A stretch of DNA of 19,774 bases from an uncultured Eubacteriales bacterium. GTDB lineage: Bacteria > Bacillota_A > Clostridia > Peptostreptococcales > Anaerovoracaceae. The stretch covers positions 1 to 19,774 of the forward strand of contig CADATR010000014.1 in assembly GCA_902790885.1 (NCBI GenBank), read 5' to 3'. Of this stretch, positions 14,986-19,774 are shown piece after piece. The translations under genes and the position numbers were made by a program. The notes below the pieces were generated by a model, which ran no database searches, was not told the DNA's origin, and saw only the letters and a program-made list of their open reading frames with translations. Position 1 is the stretch's first letter. Every line of letters begins with the position of its first letter.

Positions 14986-16222
14986 TTACAAGGTCCTCCC
15001 TTCTGACTTTGGTTTGTTCTGATGTGGACATGTTCTTGAGCGTGATCTCTCCGCTTTCGACTTCATCGCTTCCTATGACAGCCGTGTAGGCGGCTCCCAG
15101 CTTGTTGGCGTACTTCATCTGTCCCTTGAGATTTCGCTCCTTTGTATCCATCTCGGCTCTTATACCCTTTCCGCGGAGCTCGTGGAGAAGCTTAAGAGCG
15201 TATAGTTTGGCGTCATCGCCTATCCATGCAAGGAATATCTGCGGCGCCGGGGCGGCTCCGAAGTCGTGGCCGCATGCGTCCATGAGCAGCAGCAGTCTTT
15301 CCTTTCCGAGTCCGAATCCTACGCCTGGCATGTCAGGTCCGCCTACTTCCTCGATGAGGTGGTCGTATCTTCCTCCTCCGCAGACAGTGCCCTGGGCGCC
15401 TATCTTTGTTGTTATGAACTCGAATGCTGTCTTTGTATAGTAATCCAGGCCTCTTACGATCGACGGATCGACTACGTAGTCTATTCCCATCGCGTCGAGA
15501 TAAGACTTCAGCTCTTCAAAATCCTTTCGGCAGTCTTCGCACATGTAGTCTATCATCATAGGTGCGTCCTTGACTGCTTCCTTGTCTTCAGGCGACTTGC
15601 AGTCGAGTATCCTCATAGGATTTTTGTCGAACCTGGATTTGCAGGTCTCGCACAGGCAGTCGTACTTAGGCCTCAGGAAGTCCTGCAGCACCTTCCTGTA
15701 AACAGGTCTGCACTTTCTGCATCCTACGCTTGAGATGTGCAGCTCGATGTCTTCAATACCCATGCGCTGCAGAAAATCGTATCCGAGCGCGATTATCTCA
15801 GCGTCTGCCATCATTGACGGTGTTCCGAAGTTCTCGATCCCGAACTGGTGGAATTCCCTCAGCCTTCCGGCCTGCGGCTTCTCATATCTGTAGCACGGTG
15901 TATCGTAGAATATTTTTGTAGGCTGAGTCTCCGCGTAGAGATTGCTTTCTATGAAAGCTCTTACGGCAGGCGATGTTCCCTCAGGCTTGAGAGTTATGCT
16001 GCGGCCTCCCATGTCTTCAAAAGTGTACATCTCTTTCTGCACTATGTCCGTGGTATCTCCGACTCCCCTGTTGAAGAGATCTGTTGACTCGAACACCGGA
16101 GTCCTGATCTCCCTGAATCCGTATTCAGAGCAAATCTTAGCCCACTCTTCTTCTATATACTGCCAGCGGTACGCGTCCTGAGGCAGCATGTCTCTTGTTC
16201 CTTTTGGCGCCTTCATTGCCAT
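14975..16222 (-). CDS. hisS: Histidyl-tRNA synthetase
   Basis: HisRS is a class IIa synthetase. The 415-residue protein begins with the family's KGTRDMLP, has motif 2 around CYRYEKPQAGRLREFHQFG (110-128), histidine motifs RGLDYYTKTAFE (257-268) and GTVCGGGRYDHL (278-289), motif 3 GVGFGLGKERLLLL (300-313) and a C-terminal anticodon-binding domain. Between the motifs (about 165-235) are three CxxC pairs, C168-C171, C191-C194 and C228-C231, plus C189 and C208, possibly a zinc site as in some Firmicute HisRS. The ATG at 16222 has AAAGGAT six bases upstream. It lies 21 bases after hemZ and overlaps aspS, the common hisS-aspS pair. Confidence 0.97.
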   Translation of the reverse strand: MAMKAPKGTRDMLPQDAYRWQYIEEEWAKICSEYGFREIRTPVFESTDLFNRGVGDTTDIVQKEMYTFEDMGGRSITLKPEGTSPAVRAFIESNLYAETQPTKIFYDTPCYRYEKPQAGRLREFHQFGIENFGTPSMMADAEIIALGYDFLQRMGIEDIELHISSVGCRKCRPVYRKVLQDFLRPKYDCLCETCKSRFDKNPMRILDCKSPEDKEAVKDAPMMIDYMCEDCRKDFEELKSYLDAMGIDYVVDPSIVRGLDYYTKTAFEFITTKIGAQGTVCGGGRYDHLIEEVGGPDMPGVGFGLGKERLLLLMDACGHDFGAAPAPQIFLAWIGDDAKLYALKLLHELRGKGIRAEMDTKERNLKGQMKYANKLGAAYTAVIGSDEVESGEITLKNMSTSEQTKVRREDLVNAL

Positions 16223-16243
16223 AGTATTATCCTTTCGTTCGGA

Positions 16244-17617
16244 TCATTTATAATAATCATCTTTGCGTGAGAGCATCTCATCGAATCTCTCACTGTATAT
16301 CCTGTAATTGCTGACATTGGCTATGCGGTCTATCCTGTCCCCGGCCGGATGGTAAACCTTTCCGACCGCGCCCGCACCAAGCCCGATGACAGTCTGCTTG
16401 TCTTCCATTATCCGGATGTTGTATATCGAATGCTTCCCCGGCAGACACCATCCGACGTTTTCGAGCGCCCCTATCTGGTGCTTCTGCCTGTAGATGTAAT
16501 AAGGCCTGTAGCCGGCTGATGTGAGCATGCTTCTCGAAAGATCGAGCATGCCGCTTACAGTGTCAGCGTTCTTTCTGTAATACTCCGGATCGTTTTCCTT
16601 GAGTCTGGAGCCGCTCTTTACCGAAAGTGTGTGTATCGTTATGTTTTCGGCGCCCAGCTCTATGATTTCCCTGAGGCTCTCTTCAAAGTCGCTGATCTCC
16701 TCTTCCGGAAGCCCGGCTATGAGGTCGGCATTGATGACATCGAAGCCGGTTTCCCTTGCCAGACGGAATCCGCTGCGTATATCATCCGCGCTGTGGTCAC
16801 GCCCGATAAGGTTCAGGGTTTTGTCCTTCATGGACTGCGGATTTATGCTTATGCGCCTGATGCCAAGAGCTCTCAGAGTTTCAAGCTTATCCTTTGTGAT
16901 GGTGTCAGGCCTTCCGGCTTCAACTGTGAATTCCAGCGAAGCGGGATCGACTTCGTAAGCGTCGACTACTCTTCTGATAAGTGTCTCAAGCTGAGAGGCG
17001 CTCAGAGTCGTTGGGGTGCCTCCTCCTATGTATATGCTTTCAATAGCTGTGCCGTTCTGTTTTGCAAGATCGCCCGCGTATGAGATCTCCCGGAGAAGGT
17101 CTTCCAGATAAACCGCATGGGCTTCAGCGGGTGCCACATTTGATGCGAAACTGCAGTACGCGCACCTTGTAGGACAGAAAGGTATGCCTATATATACAGA
17201 AGCTTTTTCCCAGGGAACTCCGTTTACATATGTCAGCTGATAATCAGCTATGTCTGCAAGAAGCGAAGCCTTTGACCCGCTGAGGAGATACTTCTCTCTG
17301 ACAGCGGTCTCCATGGCGCTGACGGATGTATCGCGGCACATCTCGAGCGCCGGCTTCAGAGGCCTTACGCCTGTAAGAGTGCCCCAGGGAGGTCTGAGTC
17401 CCGTAAGGTCTGAGAGGAGTTCGTAGAACTCTCTTTTGATCTCTTCACGGTCATCGCTGCCTTTTTCGTTTATAAAGAAGCTGTTCTCCCTGAGGAGATG
17501 CGCTACGGGCTTTCCGCAGTACGCGATGGTCTCAAAGCTGTCATCAGGCAGGAACACTCTCGCGAGCTCCATGAAGTGATAGTCGTCTTCGGTTTTATTT
17601 ATATAGAATCTATACAA
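16244..17617 (-). CDS. hemZ: HemZ-type radical SAM protein
   Basis: HemZ is the HemN-related radical SAM protein of Firmicutes, usually annotated as oxygen-independent coproporphyrinogen dehydrogenase. The exact substrate in gut Clostridia is uncertain. The 457-residue protein has an N-terminal region carrying the HemZ-type motif WGTLTGVRPLK (78-88), the 4Fe-4S motif CPTRCAYC (C148, C152, C155), a GGGTPTT loop (198-204), the sensing region VEAGRPDT and the LIAGLPEEE segment, then a HemN-like C-terminal part. The start is TTG at 17617, overlapping the MBL gene by eight bases with GAGGG nine bases upstream. Position after the MBL gene and before hisS is typical of Clostridia. HemN proper lacks the long N-terminal domain, so HemZ is the better name. 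Confidence 0.9.
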   Translation of the reverse strand: MYRFYINKTEDDYHFMELARVFLPDDSFETIAYCGKPVAHLLRENSFFINEKGSDDREEIKREFYELLSDLTGLRPPWGTLTGVRPLKPALEMCRDTSVSAMETAVREKYLLSGSKASLLADIADYQLTYVNGVPWEKASVYIGIPFCPTRCAYCSFASNVAPAEAHAVYLEDLLREISYAGDLAKQNGTAIESIYIGGGTPTTLSASQLETLIRRVVDAYEVDPASLEFTVEAGRPDTITKDKLETLRALGIRRISINPQSMKDKTLNLIGRDHSADDIRSGFRLARETGFDVINADLIAGLPEEEISDFEESLREIIELGAENITIHTLSVKSGSRLKENDPEYYRKNADTVSGMLDLSRSMLTSAGYRPYYIYRQKHQIGALENVGWCLPGKHSIYNIRIMEDKQTVIGLGAGAVGKVYHPAGDRIDRIANVSNYRIYSERFDEMLSRKDDYYK

Positions 17618-18203
17618 ACGGATTTGCCCTCTTTTCGTAACCTATTGTTGTAGGATCGCCATGCCCCGGATAGACCGTAAGATCTTCATCCAGAGTGTAA
17701 AGCTTCTCTGTTATCGACTTTACAAGGGTCTCCCAGTCACCTGTAGGAAGATCCGTTCTGCCGACACTCAGCCTGAACAATGTGTCTCCCGTGAATATCT
17801 CTCTGTCAGTAGCGAAACAGATGCCACCGGCGGTGTGCCCCGGAGTCTCGATCACTCTGAGCTCCGTTTCTCCCAGCGTAATGATATCTCCCTCTTTAAG
17901 AAGCATCGTCGGTTCAGGGCATGTAACAGGCTGATCATGTATCAGCGGAATCTCCTTCTCAGGAGCCGCGAATCTGACAGCACTGTATTCTTCAAGGTAT
18001 TCCTTTGCTCCGAGCAGATGATCGTGGTGGCCATGCGTGAGAAGCACATATTTCAGATAGGCATTGTTGATGATATCCATCCTGACATCCATGCCGAAGT
18101 ATCCCGGATCGATAACAGCCTTGAAGCCTGTGGCATCATCCGTAATGAGATATGTATTCTCGCCGTACATACCGTACGGATAGCATTTGATATCAAGTCC
18201 CAT
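17610..18203 (-). CDS. MBL-fold metallo-hydrolase (glyoxalase II-like)
   Basis: This 197-residue protein has the metallo-beta-lactamase fold of the glyoxalase II / YqgX group. Metal ligands are H57, H59, D61, H62 (THGHHDHLLGA), H123 (TPGHTAGG), D140 (FTGDTLFR) and H181 (YPGHGDPT). It is short of the C-terminal substrate-binding helical domain of true glyoxalase II, as is usual for the YqgX type, so the substrate is unknown; thioester hydrolysis is likely. The ATG at 18203 has an excellent TAAGGAGGA, whose TAA is the rel stop codon. It sits between rel and hemZ, a conserved clostridial order. Confidence 0.9.
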   Translation of the reverse strand: MGLDIKCYPYGMYGENTYLITDDATGFKAVIDPGYFGMDVRMDIINNAYLKYVLLTHGHHDHLLGAKEYLEEYSAVRFAAPEKEIPLIHDQPVTCPEPTMLLKEGDIITLGETELRVIETPGHTAGGICFATDREIFTGDTLFRLSVGRTDLPTGDWETLVKSITEKLYTLDEDLTVYPGHGDPTTIGYEKRANPFV

Positions 18204-18207
18204 AATA

Positions 18208-18216
18208 TCCTCCTTA
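18208..18216 (-). promoter_or_regulatory. Ribosome binding site fused with the rel stop codon
   Basis: TAAGGAGGA contains the rel TAA stop (18216-18214) and a near-perfect Shine-Dalgarno, four bases before the MBL ATG. It fixes the MBL start and implies ribosomes finishing rel are already at the initiation site. Confidence 0.8.
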
Positions 18217-19774
18217 TCTTGGCCTGAATACCTTGAGGACTCCCTCTACCTGTCTGAGAGCCGTCAGCAGTCTCTGTATCTGATGCATGTCGGTGATCTC
18301 AACGGTAAGAAGCGTGTTTGTGGTGCCCGGCTCGCCCGGTGTCAGGTTGAGGCCCACGACTTCAAGGTCGTAATCATCGCAGACCTTGGATATATCCTTG
18401 AACAGGCCCTTTCTCTCCTCGGAAACGACCTGGATATCTGCGTAATACTTTCTGTTTTCGTTAGGCGAATCCCAGTTGACCTCGATGAGCCTGCCCCGGT
18501 CCTCTTCCCTTATGTTTCGGATGTTAGCGCAGTCGGTCCTGTGGACCGTTATTCCCTTGCCCTTTGAGATGTAGCCGATGATAGCGTCTCCAGGAACAGG
18601 GTTACAGCATGTAGCCCTCCTGATCAGCAGATTGTCAGCGCCCTTTACGATGATGCCATTTTCGGACTGACCCGACTTTCTTATGACAGGTTTCTTCTTG
18701 ACCTCTATGTTCTCCTGCTCTTTTTCCTTTATCTGGTTGTCGTCTTCATAGTACTCGATCAGCTTCTGGCCCAGCTTGGATACTGTGCTTCCGCCTCTGG
18801 ATATCTGCAGGAACAGCTCGTTCAGATTGCTGCAGTTGAACTCCTTGACAGCCCTGAGTATGTACGCGTTCTTGGTGACAAGAGCGGGATCATAGCCCTT
18901 CTTTTTGATGTAATTGTTGATGTTCGTGCGGCCCTTGCTGACATCGTTGTCCTTGTCGGCTTTTCTGAGCCAGTTGCGGATCTTGTTCTTTGCCCCTGAA
19001 GTCTTGCACTTCTTGAGCCATTCAACACTCGGGCCGGATGAGTTGGCTGATGTTACGATCTCTACGATATCGCCGTTCTGCAGAGGATGGTCGATGGTGA
19101 CCATCTTTCCGTTTACCTTAGCTCCTACACATCTAATGCCTACATCTGTGTGGATCTTGAAGGCGAAGTCGAGCGGCGTGCTTTCGGCCGGAAGTTCGAT
19201 TACGTCTCCTCCCGGGGTGAATACGAATACCTGGTTGTCGAAGAGATCTACCTTTACGGTATTGAGAAATTCCACCGAGTCATCGGCTTCATTCTGCATT
19301 TCTAGAGCCTGTCTCAGCCATGCCAGCTTCTGCTCGCTGTCGTCGACAGCCCCTGATACCTTGCCCTCTTTATATTTCCAGTGAGCAGCGATACCGTACT
19401 CAGCGATGCGGTGCATCTCGTAGGTCCTGATCTGGATCTCAAACGGCTCGCCGTTGTCTCCGAGCACCGTTGTATGTATCGACTGATACATATTAGGCTT
19501 AGGCATCGCTATGTAATCCTTGAATCTGCCCGGGATAGGCTTCCATCTGTTGTGCACGATTCCAAGGGCTGCATAGCAGTCCTTTACGCTCGATACGAGG
19601 ATCCTGACAGCGAGGATATCGAAGATCTCGTCTATCTCCTTCTGCTGTACGATCATTTTTCTGTAGATGCTGTAAAGATGCTTCGATCTGCCCTTTACAT
19701 CATGCTGTATCCCCGCTTCGTCGAGAAGATCGGAGATGGTGCCGGTAAGCACCTTGAGATTGCGGGCATATTCG
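18214..19774 (-). CDS. rel: Rel (RelA/SpoT homologue), (p)ppGpp synthetase, N-terminus beyond window
   Basis: Rel makes and degrades (p)ppGpp, the stringent-response signal. About 519 codons are visible; the hydrolase domain and the front of the synthetase lie beyond the right edge. Numbering from the first full codon, the synthetase has the RFKD motif at 83-86 (PGRFKDYIAMPKPNMYQS), the motif of bifunctional Rel enzymes as opposed to the ExDD form of RelA. IQIRTYEMHRIAEYGIAAHWKYK follows at about 114. Then come the TGS domain (about 182-242), the helical region, the conserved-cysteine domain (C389, C390 in ATCCNPVPGD; C415 in HRTDC) and a C-terminal ACT domain (about 445-519). The gene leads this cluster in the usual clostridial order. 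Confidence 0.96.
   Translation of the reverse strand, partial: EYARNLKVLTGTISDLLDEAGIQHDVKGRSKHLYSIYRKMIVQQKEIDEIFDILAVRILVSSVKDCYAALGIVHNRWKPIPGRFKDYIAMPKPNMYQSIHTTVLGDNGEPFEIQIRTYEMHRIAEYGIAAHWKYKEGKVSGAVDDSEQKLAWLRQALEMQNEADDSVEFLNTVKVDLFDNQVFVFTPGGDVIELPAESTPLDFAFKIHTDVGIRCVGAKVNGKMVTIDHPLQNGDIVEIVTSANSSGPSVEWLKKCKTSGAKNKIRNWLRKADKDNDVSKGRTNINNYIKKKGYDPALVTKNAYILRAVKEFNCSNLNELFLQISRGGSTVSKLGQKLIEYYEDDNQIKEKEQENIEVKKKPVIRKSGQSENGIIVKGADNLLIRRATCCNPVPGDAIIGYISKGKGITVHRTDCANIRNIREEDRGRLIEVNWDSPNENRKYYADIQVVSEERKGLFKDISKVCDDYDLEVVGLNLTPGEPGTTNTLLTVEITDMHQIQRLLTALRQVEGVLKVFRPR

Noticed and set aside
13942..15006. Plus-strand open frame of 354 codons over aspS
   Set aside because: Shadow frame of the conserved AspRS gene; no motif of its own.
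17610..18203. True glyoxalase II (GloB)
   Set aside because: The C-terminal helical substrate domain is missing at 197 residues, so only a general MBL hydrolase call is supported.

Overview
The window looks like a chromosomal, housekeeping stretch from a low-to-mid GC Gram-positive anaerobe of the class Clostridia (Eubacteriales). The reasons are the gene families (RNase J, YlbF family, Asp23/Gls24, HemZ, a bifunctional-type Rel, a Kae1-like TsaD paralog between nusB and xseA), the strong AGGAGG-type ribosome binding sites, and a gene order that is familiar from Firmicutes (mltG-trmR-trhP; rel-MBL-hemZ-hisS-aspS; nadD-yqeK-rsfS). Genus cannot be fixed from the sequence alone. Base composition looks roughly balanced but was not computed.

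Every convincing gene lies on the minus strand, so transcription runs from high to low coordinates. In that order: rel (cut by the right edge), an MBL-fold hydrolase, hemZ, hisS, aspS, nadD, yqeK, a 166-base gap with a structured leader and a 15-codon mini-ORF, rsfS, leuS, RNase J, a YlbF-family gene, a 95-base gap with a good promoter, efp, mltG, trmR, a U32 hydroxylase (trhP-like), a CNNM/CorC-like membrane protein, an Asp23 protein, nusB, a Kae1-like paralog, and the start of xseA (cut by the left edge). Packing is very tight: many junctions overlap by 4-11 bases (ATGA, TTGA, ATGAATAA), and in three places the stop codon of one gene is part of the Shine-Dalgarno of the next.

Functionally this is a translation and RNA-maintenance block. 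It holds three aminoacyl-tRNA synthetases (His, Asp, Leu), wobble-uridine tRNA modification (TrhP + TrmR), EF-P, ribosome silencing (RsfS), transcription antitermination (NusB), mRNA decay (RNase J plus a YlbF-family protein) and the stringent-response enzyme Rel. Cell-envelope genes (MltG, Asp23), NAD synthesis (NadD), Ap4A hydrolysis (YqeK), a radical-SAM HemZ and DNA repair (XseA) are woven in.

No mobile element, CRISPR array, tRNA, rRNA or phage gene was seen. I found no clearly novel multi-gene system. The points that deserve a second look are the rsfS leader (mini-ORF plus alternative-pairing repeats), an MltG that lacks a normally conserved segment, the divergent Kae1/TsaD paralog, the RNase J/YlbF pairing with twin GAAA hairpins at the start of the RNase J gene, and the compact tRNA hydroxylase/methyltransferase pair.
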